A stretch of DNA of 41,166 nucleotides from Sulfurospirillum sp001602955 (GTDB lineage: Bacteria > Campylobacterota > Campylobacteria > Campylobacterales > Sulfurospirillaceae), in the NCBI GenBank assembly GCA_001602955.1, contig LVAC01000010.1:1-41166 (forward strand), read 5' to 3'. Below the pieces are notes generated by a model. The model was not told where the DNA came from. It made no database searches and saw nothing but the letters and a program-made list of their open reading frames with translations. The position numbers were made by a program, and so were the translations under genes. Shown piece by piece: positions 17,789-25,940 of this stretch. Numbering within the stretch: the stretch's first letter is position 1; every line of letters begins with the position of its first letter.

Positions 17789-18245
17789 CTTATTGACACT
17801 AATAACCTTAGCGGTACTTATGAGTGGTTGCGCTCAAAAAGGAAGCATTACTCTATATGCACCACAAGAAAAAATCGTTGAAAATTTTGCAACGGTTCTT
17901 TTTTTAAACGATAACAGTATTAAAGAGTGTAAGGATGGCGATAGCATCGTAACGAAAAGTGAATTTAAAAACACAAGATATGACGTACCTATTGCGTTTA
18001 CTACAAAAACATTCAATGATACGAATACAACCTCTTACACGCTTGAAAACAGCACTCTCAATGAGGGTAGTGAAACAGTATTGAAAGCGTGTTTTACAGA
18101 TGGTTCACATACTAACGTTGAGCTTTTTTTTACAAAAAAAATTATTGAAGTTAAACCAGTTATTACATTTGATCAAGATGGTTTTTCATGCACCAATATG
18201 GAAATGAATGAAAATCATAAAATTGTTACATGTAACCAAAAATGA
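17778..18245 (+). CDS. Putative pilus-cluster lipoprotein
   Basis: This 155-aa lipoprotein has the lipobox VLMSGC (Cys18) and a beta-rich, Thr/Asn-rich body with five further Cys residues. I do not recognise a family; a pilotin or periplasmic role for the secretin is possible from context. The gene is clearly more AT-rich than its neighbours and uses different codons (few CG-containing ones), suggesting separate acquisition. It overlaps the previous gene by 11 bases and the next by four. Confidence 0.65.
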   Translation: MKNSLLTLITLAVLMSGCAQKGSITLYAPQEKIVENFATVLFLNDNSIKECKDGDSIVTKSEFKNTRYDVPIAFTTKTFNDTNTTSYTLENSTLNEGSETVLKACFTDGSHTNVELFFTKKIIEVKPVITFDQDGFSCTNMEMNENHKIVTCNQK

Positions 18246-18496
18246 AGAAAATAGTTGTAGATCCTAAAAAACCTTTTGTCGTCGTTTTGGTGGAAAGCAA
18301 TACGTTTTTGTTCGCACACCAACTTGAAACGCTTTGTAAGGGTACGGTCTTAATTGCAGATCCGCACGATGAAAGCGAAACGATCTTGACGGCTCTACAA
18401 GAAACGATTAACACGCTAAAAAAACGCGAATCCAAACGAGGCTTTTTTTTACGTGTCATACGCCTTTTACTCAAATCATTAAGGAGAAAAAAATGA
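18242..18496 (+). CDS. Small hypothetical protein in pilus cluster
   Basis: This 84-aa protein starts at the ATGA overlapping the preceding stop and overlaps the following gene by four bases, so it is embedded in the operon. Its first half looks like an alternating beta/alpha fold (PFVVVLVESNTFLFAHQLET, then GTVLIADPHDESET). It ends in a strongly basic tail (FLRVIRLLLKSLRRKK) that may bind membrane or nucleic acid. No family recognised. Confidence 0.6.
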   Translation: MKKIVVDPKKPFVVVLVESNTFLFAHQLETLCKGTVLIADPHDESETILTALQETINTLKKRESKRGFFLRVIRLLLKSLRRKK

Positions 18497-19026
18497 AAAG
18501 GATAATTTTTTTATCGATGGCGTTGGTGTCTTTAGTGTTGTCCTCGGATCAGAACAAAACATTAACAAAAGAGGAGCAAGAATACAACGAAAAAGTCTTT
18601 CGACGCATCGACGACAAGATTAGTGAAATTTATCGCCGCCTAGAAGAAACAAAAAACATGAAAGCAAGCGGCGGCGTTTCGTTAGATGCGACGACGTTAC
18701 CGCTAATGCAAGGCTCTTACACGATTACAAAAAACGGTAAACCGCTCTTGAGCGAAGTGTACGTACAAGACAGCGGCGGCGGCGATATGTACTTGAACAA
18801 AAATAACAACATGATTATCTCTACGATAAGCCCCGATCACACGACGTATAAGGTCGGCGGTACGACGGTTAAAACACCGGTTGTCTATAACAACAACGCA
18901 ACACAAAAGACGACAACGGTTATTAAGCCGGAAATTAACACCGTAAGCCAAGCGAACAATAGCTCAAGCAATTTTTTAGCACCGCCGCCGGCATTGCCTA
19001 AAACGATCAAAAAAGAAGATTTTTAA
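18493..19026 (+). CDS. Secreted hypothetical protein of pilus cluster (PilP-like position)
   Basis: This 177-aa protein has a signal peptide (about 1-17) and a helical stretch (KVFRRIDDKISEIYRRLEET). A small beta-domain follows (LMQGSYTITKNGKPLLSEVYV), then a Thr/Asn/Pro-rich tail. PilP of plasmid IVb pili is a periplasmic protein of similar size, so an equivalent role is plausible, but sequence similarity is not evident. It has AAGGAG upstream and a one-base gap to the next gene. Confidence 0.6.
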   Translation: MKRIIFLSMALVSLVLSSDQNKTLTKEEQEYNEKVFRRIDDKISEIYRRLEETKNMKASGGVSLDATTLPLMQGSYTITKNGKPLLSEVYVQDSGGGDMYLNKNNNMIISTISPDHTTYKVGGTTVKTPVVYNNNATQKTTTVIKPEINTVSQANNSSSNFLAPPPALPKTIKKEDF

Positions 19027-19027
19027 A

Positions 19028-19462
19028 ATGCAAGCATCAATCGTAATACTCGTCATTCTTTTTACGCTTATCATTAACGCACAAGTAAAAAACGTTAAAG
19101 CCGGCAATGATTTGATGAAGCAAAAAGCGGCGATAAGCGTTGAAATTGGTCGTTTGACAAAAGCGCAAATGAACGAACTCGCAATTGCTCAAAACAATTA
19201 CTATAAAACGTACAAAAAATACCCGTCCGGCATTGAAGAGCTGATCGCGAAAAACTTTTTGCGTACAAATTTTCAAACGACGCGGCTTTCTAAAAACATT
19301 ACGATCGATGCAAACAATACAATCAAAGCGAACAACCCTAAGAATGCAACCGTTAAAGCCTACACCGACGCACACCAAAACATGATTAACGCGCGTGATA
19401 TGAAAGACAAAGTAACACAAAACACCGGCGAAAGTATTGAGAGCCGGATAGAGGACTTTTAG
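19028..19462 (+). CDS. Minor-pilin-like protein
   Basis: This 144-aa protein has an N-terminal hydrophobic helix (IVILVILFTLIINA) running into a long amphipathic helix. The segment LAIAQNNYYKTYKKYPSGIEELIAKNFL has the YP..I..L...L pattern of pilins and pseudopilins. The same pattern occurs near the N-terminus of the proteins at 19463 and 21679 and, weaker, in the pilin at 16079. No Gly/Glu prepilin motif is seen. The adhesin starts directly after its stop. Confidence 0.6.
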   Translation: MQASIVILVILFTLIINAQVKNVKAGNDLMKQKAAISVEIGRLTKAQMNELAIAQNNYYKTYKKYPSGIEELIAKNFLRTNFQTTRLSKNITIDANNTIKANNPKNATVKAYTDAHQNMINARDMKDKVTQNTGESIESRIEDF

Positions 19463-21271
19463 ATGAAAAAGCTATTTCACATTATCGTTCTTTTTTCGAC
19501 TTTTCTTTTTGGAGAGGAATTTCTCTTAATGCAAAGCCTCTTAGATCGTCAAACGGCTTTAGCCGTTGCGATAAACACCTACATCGAAGATCGAGCAAGT
19601 GTACCGGCATCGATTACGGTACTAAAGAACGCAAACTATCTTCCGCTTGCGTACGATGAACACAACCCTTATGACAAAGATGCGCTTACGTTTACGATTA
19701 CACACAATCAGATCCGTATCGATAGCAACGTCGAGACAAATGCTCGTCGTACAGCCGATCTTCTTTATTACATCAACACGAATAAAAATAGAGAACTTGA
19801 TCGCCGAAGCGTTCAAGAGGGCGGTAAGTTGATCTCCTACTACGCCTTAAGCGCAAAAGCCGCAACAAATCTAAATCTTAGCTCTCTTTTAAGTTATGCC
19901 TATTTTGCCGGAGACGTAAATCCGACAACGTACGCGGCCGTAAACGACGGCACGCTTTGGTTTAGTAGTACCTACGACGAAGAGAGGTACAAACTTTACT
20001 ATTACGCAAGCGGTTGGAAGAGTCTAGAGCGCGGCAATAAGAATTTTACTGCCGCCGGCACGTTTGAAAATCAACGGGCAATCCCCTTGATAAAATCGAG
20101 CTGGAAGTTTACGACTGTGGACGTAAACACCGTGCAAAAATCGATTACGTGCTTTATAAACGGTACAACATACAATCCCTATAAAGATCGATGCGAAGCG
20201 TACACGAGCAATGCGTGTGATAGTTTAATTTTTCGTACAACTACGGGTTATTGCGATCTCGGCGATAACTCGGCATGCACTTACAACGGCGGCGCGTTTG
20301 ATACGGATAAAAAACTTTGTAAAAAAGGTAGCACGTATACCGCAAAATTAAAATATTGCCATCTTACGTGGAGTATTCAAACGACAATTTTTGACGCAAA
20401 CGGTTTTTCTTACGATACAAACGATATTATTGCGTCAAGCGGCGGCAACGACTGGATTAGAATCCTTGATATTATTGCTTATCCCCCAACGGACAATACA
20501 ATCGTTTATGTCGGTAATTCTCGTGATCGTACAACTAAATATCCGTCTCCGTATGAGTTTGCTAACGTGATAAACTATAACTATTCTGTCGACAAAATGT
20601 GTACCGTCTATACCGACAAAGGCGACATTATTCCATCTTTTAGCATGATACCCGGTGTTCTATCGAACGAAAATAATGTTTATTCGTGCGACGCCGGAGG
20701 TACGCTAAGCGGTACAACGTGTGATTCAACAGAGTATTATTCTCCAGACTGCTCCGTTTACGGAAGCGGATACGCTCACGACGGCTACGGACGATGCGCG
20801 AAAACTCCTACGTGTGCCGCTAAAACAATGCCGGTTTCTCCTTATTACGCAACGCCTTACTACGATAATAACGGCGTATGCTATTCCGATGTCGGTCTTT
20901 ATTGTAAAACTTACGGCGTACCGTACGACGGTCTTTACACATGCTTTAACTATCAGTTCGGTTGCGACGATAGCTCTTACAACTTGCGTACGGATACGGA
21001 CATCTGCGAAAAATTTAGCTTTACATGTAACATCGGTAAACGTTACGGATTAGACCAAAGCCCGACGAACAATAATGCAACAGATCTTTACGATCGCATA
21101 AGCAACAAAGACGCTAAAGCAAACACTTACGTTACAACACTTATCAGCAACGACGTAACGATAAACGATAACGGCGGCGCGATGTGTACCGCGCTAGAGT
21201 ACAACACGTTTACACAATCAACATTCGCAAGCGATTACACAATCGGCGGCGAAATTAAATCAGGATTTTAA
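19463..21271 (+). CDS. Large Cys-rich pilus tip/adhesin candidate (PilV-like position)
   Basis: This 602-aa secreted protein has a signal peptide (about 1-17). A pilin-like module follows (RQTALAVAINTYIEDR and SITVLKNANYLP, about 28-60), then a region (GTLWFSSTYDEERYKLYYYA near 172-191) matching a motif in the second adhesin-like protein. The C-terminal part carries 20 cysteines, all after about residue 228, with Tyr/Asp/Gly-rich repeats such as YNPYKDRCEAY and YDNNGVCYSDVG. It looks like a disulfide-rich receptor-binding tip. In IncI1 plasmids PilV fills this role, with shufflon-variable ends. No recombinase for that purpose or inverted crossover repeats were seen here. Confidence 0.65.
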   Translation: MKKLFHIIVLFSTFLFGEEFLLMQSLLDRQTALAVAINTYIEDRASVPASITVLKNANYLPLAYDEHNPYDKDALTFTITHNQIRIDSNVETNARRTADLLYYINTNKNRELDRRSVQEGGKLISYYALSAKAATNLNLSSLLSYAYFAGDVNPTTYAAVNDGTLWFSSTYDEERYKLYYYASGWKSLERGNKNFTAAGTFENQRAIPLIKSSWKFTTVDVNTVQKSITCFINGTTYNPYKDRCEAYTSNACDSLIFRTTTGYCDLGDNSACTYNGGAFDTDKKLCKKGSTYTAKLKYCHLTWSIQTTIFDANGFSYDTNDIIASSGGNDWIRILDIIAYPPTDNTIVYVGNSRDRTTKYPSPYEFANVINYNYSVDKMCTVYTDKGDIIPSFSMIPGVLSNENNVYSCDAGGTLSGTTCDSTEYYSPDCSVYGSGYAHDGYGRCAKTPTCAAKTMPVSPYYATPYYDNNGVCYSDVGLYCKTYGVPYDGLYTCFNYQFGCDDSSYNLRTDTDICEKFSFTCNIGKRYGLDQSPTNNNATDLYDRISNKDAKANTYVTTLISNDVTINDNGGAMCTALEYNTFTQSTFASDYTIGGEIKSGF

Positions 21272-21280
21272 AGGCTCAAC

Positions 21281-21682
21281 ATGGCATTAAAAATTATTGG
21301 CGAAAAAGATAAAGTGTACATCGCAAGCCCTTACCGCCCCGTCCTCGAAGATTACAAGCAAAGAGGACTAAGCGAACAAGAAGCTCTTTCACAAATCGAA
21401 TATTTCGCACAAATTGGGTGTGCAACGGTCAAGAGTTGGGGAAGTATCCCCGTTTCTCCTATTTTAACGTTTTCGGGTGTCTACGAAGAATACGCCGAAC
21501 GAGAGAAAATAGAGGAAGCATGCGCGGTACTCCTAAAGTGTTGTCAAATACTTTGTCTTGTCGATACGCCTTACAATCAATATTCACAAGGTATTAAAAA
21601 AGAGCTTGAGATCGCGGAGCAAAACAAAATCCCCGTTATTGTTCTTAAAACAACATTTGAATTTGTAAAGGAGCGAAGATGA
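21281..21682 (+). CDS. DUF4406/nucleoside 2-deoxyribosyltransferase-like protein
   Basis: This 133-aa protein has a Rossmann-like, nucleoside-deoxyribosyltransferase-type fold suggested by VYIASPYR (12-19), IPVSPILTF (57-65), YAEREKIEEACAVLLKCCQIL (70-90) and the glycine/glutamate pair SQGIKKELEIAEQNKIPVIVL (105-125). That arrangement is as in DUF4406/DUF7768 proteins common in phages. Substrate unknown. It lies between two pilus adhesin-like genes and overlaps the next start by four bases, so it is co-transcribed, but a link to pili is not obvious. Confidence 0.75.
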   Translation: MALKIIGEKDKVYIASPYRPVLEDYKQRGLSEQEALSQIEYFAQIGCATVKSWGSIPVSPILTFSGVYEEYAEREKIEEACAVLLKCCQILCLVDTPYNQYSQGIKKELEIAEQNKIPVIVLKTTFEFVKERR

Positions 21683-22374
21683 AAAAACTACTTTTGAGCA
21701 TTTTTTTAACGCTTACATGTAATGCCGAAACGGTGCAAGAAAGCCGTCTTAATGCAATCACGGCACTTATTCAAAAGCAAGACTTAATCGCCGCGGCGAT
21801 CGATACGTACGTCTCTTTGTACGGCACAACGCCGACATCGATCGCAACGCTTAAGAGCGCGACGCTCTTAGGTACAAACGTAACCTATACCGGAACGATG
21901 AACGTCTCCGGAACAACTAAAACGATCGTTTTGTCGGACACGGTCTCGCCGGTGCAAGAGTATCAAAAAGACTATTATCTTAACACGACGAATAAAACAA
22001 AAGAGTCGACGCATACCCTAACCGGCAATACGTTCACGGCGACGTATTCGTTTTCGACGAAAGCAATTTTTTCATACCTCTCAAGCGCATCGATGACGGT
22101 ATCGCCGTCCGCGCCAAGCTCTCCGGCAAGCGGCACGGTATGGCTCAATTCTCTTACGAATCAGATCTATTATTATTCGGGCGGCGGGTGGATCAGCGTC
22201 AACCCTCGAAAGCTGTGGATTTTACGAAACGTCGCGGAATTGCCGACAACGGCTACGACAAACGACGGTGCGATCATTCACGACGGCACGAATTTAACAA
22301 AATATCTCTACACCGGCACAACGTGGGCACTAATCCCGCAAGCGATACCGTTCACGTACAACGGAGCGTTCTAA
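21679..22374 (+). CDS. Second pilin-module adhesin-like protein with tail-fibre-like motif
   Basis: This 231-aa secreted protein has a signal peptide (about 1-15, ending CNA-ET). The module KQDLIAAAIDTYVSL followed by TPTSIATLKSATLLG is shared with the 602-aa protein. Further on, SGTVWLNSLTNQIYYYSGGG (about 153-172) and then DGAIIHDGTNLTKYLYTGTT resemble motifs found in phage tail fibre and other host-recognition proteins. It could be a second or alternative tip protein. It directly precedes the transglycosylase gene. Confidence 0.6.
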   Translation: MKKLLLSIFLTLTCNAETVQESRLNAITALIQKQDLIAAAIDTYVSLYGTTPTSIATLKSATLLGTNVTYTGTMNVSGTTKTIVLSDTVSPVQEYQKDYYLNTTNKTKESTHTLTGNTFTATYSFSTKAIFSYLSSASMTVSPSAPSSPASGTVWLNSLTNQIYYYSGGGWISVNPRKLWILRNVAELPTTATTNDGAIIHDGTNLTKYLYTGTTWALIPQAIPFTYNGAF

Positions 22375-22923
22375 ATGTTTGACGCGGCTCTTGTCGAAAT
22401 ATGTAAAAACCCTAATGTCGATAGTGCCATCATACGGCAAATTATCCGCGTAGAGAGCAATTTTCAAGAGTTTACGGTTAATGTAAACAAGCTTGACTCT
22501 TTTGTCTTAAAGACGAAAGATGAAGCAGAAAAAACCGCAAAAGAATATATTAAAAAAGGATACAGCGTTGACATGGGGTTAATGCAATTTAATTCAAAAA
22601 ATTTATCTTTACCGATTTTTAATCATTTAAGCGTCAGCGATCTTTTTGATCCATGCAAAAATATAAAAGCCGGATCGGATATTTTTTTTCTTGCCTATCA
22701 AAATACCGACAAAAATTTAAATAAGGAGGAACGTATTAATAGAGCTTTGTCCGTCTATAACACGGGCAACCAAGAGTTAGGTTTTCGCAATGGGTATGTC
22801 GCAAAATACAATTTATTACCTACTTTAGTTTTAGCATTAACAGATCAAGCGCGAAAATCGGATACGAGGATAAATCTATCCTACAATCTTTTTAACCTAG
22901 ATACCAAGGGAGTAAGAAAATGA
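22375..22923 (+). CDS. Lytic transglycosylase, SLT type (VirB1/TrbN-like role)
   Basis: This 182-aa peptidoglycan-cleaving enzyme would open the wall for T4SS or pilus assembly. The catalytic Glu is in IRVESNF (Glu27). VDMGLMQFN (about 65-73) and INRALSVYNTGN (about 120-131) are the other SLT motifs. No signal peptide is visible: the sequence starts MFDAALVEICKNP. That is unlike most VirB1 proteins, so export may depend on the T4SS or another route. It overlaps ssb by four bases. Confidence 0.85.
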   Translation: MFDAALVEICKNPNVDSAIIRQIIRVESNFQEFTVNVNKLDSFVLKTKDEAEKTAKEYIKKGYSVDMGLMQFNSKNLSLPIFNHLSVSDLFDPCKNIKAGSDIFFLAYQNTDKNLNKEERINRALSVYNTGNQELGFRNGYVAKYNLLPTLVLALTDQARKSDTRINLSYNLFNLDTKGVRK

Positions 22924-23270
22924 CTAATACTATTATTTTGGCGGGAAGATTAACAGCCGATGCCGAATTGACACGCACTCAAGCGGGATCGATTATTTGT
23001 AATTTCAATCTCGCCAATAACAGAAAAGAAGCAAGCGGCGAAGAGACAACGTTTATCGGAGTTACTATTTTCGGCAATTATGCCGAAAAAATGCACCCAC
23101 ACTTAATAAAAGGGATAACCGTTAATGTCGTCGGAAAGCTCGTACAGAAAAATTGGCTTCTTGATGGTAGGAATATTCCTACATACAAGATTTATGCAAA
23201 AGAGATTGACTTTAGAATACCAAAAAATAGGCAAACTGAAATCCAAGACGAGGAGGAAACGAATGAGTAA
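22920..23270 (+). CDS. ssb: Plasmid single-stranded DNA-binding protein
   Basis: This 116-aa OB-fold protein begins TIILAGRLTADAELTRTQAG and includes CNFNLANNR, GEETTFIGVTIFG and the VNVVGKLVQKNW strand. It is short, and the acidic tail (EIQDEEETNE) lacks the canonical DF-hydrophobic end that recruits host partners. Conjugative plasmids often carry ssb to protect incoming single strands. It lies in the transfer operon, next to the primase-like fusion. Confidence 0.88.
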   Translation: MTNTIILAGRLTADAELTRTQAGSIICNFNLANNRKEASGEETTFIGVTIFGNYAEKMHPHLIKGITVNVVGKLVQKNWLLDGRNIPTYKIYAKEIDFRIPKNRQTEIQDEEETNE

Positions 23271-23406
23271 CGATTTTTTAGAGTTACCCTTAACACCGGG
23301 TTACGGCTACGAAGTAGATCCACAAGAAGCGGACGAGCTAGGAGCGTTTGAAGAAGAAGCGATAACGCAAGAAGACGTAGAGGACGCCGTGGAGGACGAA
23401 GCATGA
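23263..23406 (+). CDS. Small acidic hypothetical protein
   Basis: This 47-aa protein is very rich in Asp/Glu (QEADELGAFEEEAITQEDVE). The start is ATG 23263, preceded by GGAGG and overlapping the end of ssb by eight bases; the longer upstream frame inside ssb is a shadow. It overlaps the following gene start by four bases. DNA-mimic or partner-protein roles are possible given the acidity and the ArdC neighbour, but this is inference. Confidence 0.55.
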   Translation: MSNDFLELPLTPGYGYEVDPQEADELGAFEEEAITQEDVEDAVEDEA

Positions 23407-25931
23407 CAAATAATCAAGAATTTATCCAAGCTACGGCGGATAAAATTATCGAAAGTTTGAAAAATGGTACTGCACCTTGGATAAAACCTTGGAAGGCTGA
23501 CGAGCTTTACAATGCTTTACCTTACAATCCGATAACGAATAAGCCCTACAATGGCATTAACTCAATTAACCTTCTTTTATCAGGTTATAATGATCCTCGT
23601 TGGCTTACGTTTAAACAAGCGCAAAGCATTAACGCTACGGTTAGGAAAGGGGAAAAAGCGACATTAATTCAATATTGGCAATACACCGAGACAATCGACA
23701 AAACCGATGAACAAGGAAACGTTATCCTTGCCGCAAACGGTAAGCCTGAAAAAATCGAAGTTTCTCTTGAGCGACCGAAAGTTTTTTACGCGTACGTGTT
23801 TAATGCCGGACAAATCAACAACATGCCGGCACTAGAGAAAAAACCGCTTATTGACAATTTTAAAGTCATAGAAGCGGCGGAAAACATTTTAACATCGTCA
23901 CACGCTTTGATTGAGCATAAAGGCAATAAAGCATACTATAGCCCAACAGAAGATAAAATTACGTTGCCCCCTAAAGAGAATTTTCTCAATGAAGGAGCGT
24001 ATTATGCAACCGCCTTACATGAATTGGGGCATTGGACGGGGCATGAAGATCGCTTAAATCGTGATCTCTTGCATCCGTTTGGGTCAAAAGAATATGCGAA
24101 AGAAGAGTTAAGAGCCGAAATCTCAAGCTTTTTATTTAACGGTAAGTTAGGGCTTGATTATGATCCCGAAATGCATCTTTCTTATGTCGAAAGTTGGGTC
24201 GAAATCTTAGAAGACAAACCGAATGAAATTTTTAAAGCAACATCGGACGCGACAAAAATAGTCACTTTTCTTGAAAGCTTTAGCTTAGCAAAAAATCAAG
24301 TCTTAACGCAAGACAATAATTTAGTCGAAAAGGAGAATGTTAGTATGGCAAAATCGTTACACTCTTTCAATGTAGCTAATCTTTCTGAACGTGTACAAAA
24401 AGCCGAATTTAACAATCTCCATATCCCACTCGAAGCCGTCGAGGACTTAATCTCTCAATACGGAACGATTAGAGCCGATGATTCATCAATTGGGAATACA
24501 TATGCGGAACTGTCGATTGATAATCAAAAATACATGTTATCGACTAACATGTCTTACGGCGTAATTACACCAAGAGAAAAATACGATCAAAACGCTTTTG
24601 AAAGTTTAAAATCTCAATATACGATTATTACGACATTAACGCCGGCAACCGCAAAGAGCAACTCTCAATTACCCTCAACAAACATCGCAAGCAAAAAAAC
24701 GTTTTTGTACGTGCCCTTTGCCGAAAAGAATGAAGCAAAAGCCGCCGGCGCAAAATGGGACATTGAGACTAAGGCGTGGTATGCTCAAGCGGGAAGCGAT
24801 CTTACAAAATTTAATAGGTGGATTACGCCGCAACAAGAAAATAGCTACACTAATGCCCAAGAAGAATTTAAAGCGGCTTTAGAAAAAGCCGGATTAAAAA
24901 TAGACGGGCTTCCCGTGATGGACGGCAAAATCCAAAGGGTTGCGGTTGAAGGAGACAAAGGGCAAGCTAAAAGCGGTGCTTATACGGGTTTTGATAACGG
25001 ACACCCCGCCGGTTTTATTCAAAATTACAAAACCGGTTATAAGGAAAATTGGAGAAGCTCGCTTTCACAACCTAACGCAAGCAATCAAGCGGCGATAGAC
25101 GTAAAAAATCAAATTGAGGCTAATAAGGCTTTAAAAGAGGAACGAGCGCATGCATTAGAGCACGCCTACGAAAAAACGGCGGATCTTCTTCAAGACGAGT
25201 TTAATAATGCTCGCTGGGCACACAATCAACACCCATATTTACAAAAAAAAGGATTTAATCAAAATTTTTATCTCAAGCAAGATAAAAACGGGAATTTACT
25301 CATTCCGTTAAAAGACATTAACGGTAAACATTGGGCAAGTCAAAGGATTTTTTCTAACGGCGACAAAATGATCGGAGTAACAAGAAGCAAAGAAGAAAAA
25401 GAACAAGGAGTTGAATACCCGGCAAAAAAACACGGGAATTTTCACTTACTGGGTGCTAAAGCCTTAAACAATACGATCAAAGAAGTTTTTGTATGTGAGG
25501 GCTTCGCAACGGCGGCAAGCGTTTATCTTGCTACGAACAAACCTACGATCATGGGGGTTGACGCCGGCAATTTAGAAATCGTTATTACCAACATCAAAGA
25601 AAAATATCCAAAAATTGAGATTACAATCGCCGCGGATAACGACATCAAAAGAGAGTTAAACGATCAGCCAAACGTCGGTAAGAGCACGGCATTGGGTATT
25701 CAAGAAAAATATCCGGATATTAAAATTGCACTCCCTCAATTTTCACGCGAAGAAGCGGCTAAAGGATTTTCAGATTTTAACGATTTGTATCAAAGTCGAG
25801 GGCTTGAGGAAGTTAAAAAACAACTCAAGGAGCTTATAGTAAAACAACTCGTCACGGAAAAAGCGACAACACAAACAAAAAGTATTACGAAAGAAGTTTC
25901 GGCTAAAAAAGATATAGCCCTTTCAATGTAA
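23403..25931 (+). CDS. ArdC-zincin-DUF5710-Toprim fusion (antirestriction/primase-like)
   Basis: This 842-aa multidomain protein begins with an ArdC N-terminal ssDNA-binding domain (about 5-150: ADKIIESLKNGTAPWIKPW, YNGINSINLLLSGY). A zincin-like metallopeptidase follows with HELGH at about 206-210 and a downstream ELRAEISSFL. A linker of unknown function covers about 310-420. A DUF5710 domain (about 430-470, FLYVPFAEKNEAKAAGAKWD) precedes a C-terminal Toprim region (about 690-800: VFVCEGFATAASVYLAT, IMGVDAGN, TIAADND). ArdC proteins protect entering plasmid DNA from restriction. TraC-like Toprim proteins prime or coat the transferred strand. The fusion may be carried into the recipient. All catalytic motifs appear intact. 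Confidence 0.88.
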   Translation: MTNNQEFIQATADKIIESLKNGTAPWIKPWKADELYNALPYNPITNKPYNGINSINLLLSGYNDPRWLTFKQAQSINATVRKGEKATLIQYWQYTETIDKTDEQGNVILAANGKPEKIEVSLERPKVFYAYVFNAGQINNMPALEKKPLIDNFKVIEAAENILTSSHALIEHKGNKAYYSPTEDKITLPPKENFLNEGAYYATALHELGHWTGHEDRLNRDLLHPFGSKEYAKEELRAEISSFLFNGKLGLDYDPEMHLSYVESWVEILEDKPNEIFKATSDATKIVTFLESFSLAKNQVLTQDNNLVEKENVSMAKSLHSFNVANLSERVQKAEFNNLHIPLEAVEDLISQYGTIRADDSSIGNTYAELSIDNQKYMLSTNMSYGVITPREKYDQNAFESLKSQYTIITTLTPATAKSNSQLPSTNIASKKTFLYVPFAEKNEAKAAGAKWDIETKAWYAQAGSDLTKFNRWITPQQENSYTNAQEEFKAALEKAGLKIDGLPVMDGKIQRVAVEGDKGQAKSGAYTGFDNGHPAGFIQNYKTGYKENWRSSLSQPNASNQAAIDVKNQIEANKALKEERAHALEHAYEKTADLLQDEFNNARWAHNQHPYLQKKGFNQNFYLKQDKNGNLLIPLKDINGKHWASQRIFSNGDKMIGVTRSKEEKEQGVEYPAKKHGNFHLLGAKALNNTIKEVFVCEGFATAASVYLATNKPTIMGVDAGNLEIVITNIKEKYPKIEITIAADNDIKRELNDQPNVGKSTALGIQEKYPDIKIALPQFSREEAAKGFSDFNDLYQSRGLEEVKKQLKELIVKQLVTEKATTQTKSITKEVSAKKDIALSM

Positions 25932-25940
25932 AGGGCTAAC

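Noticed and set aside
19463..22374. Shufflon of adhesin ends as in IncI1 pilV
   Set aside because: No inverted crossover repeats, no alternative partial C-terminal frames on the opposite strand and no tyrosine recombinase were seen.
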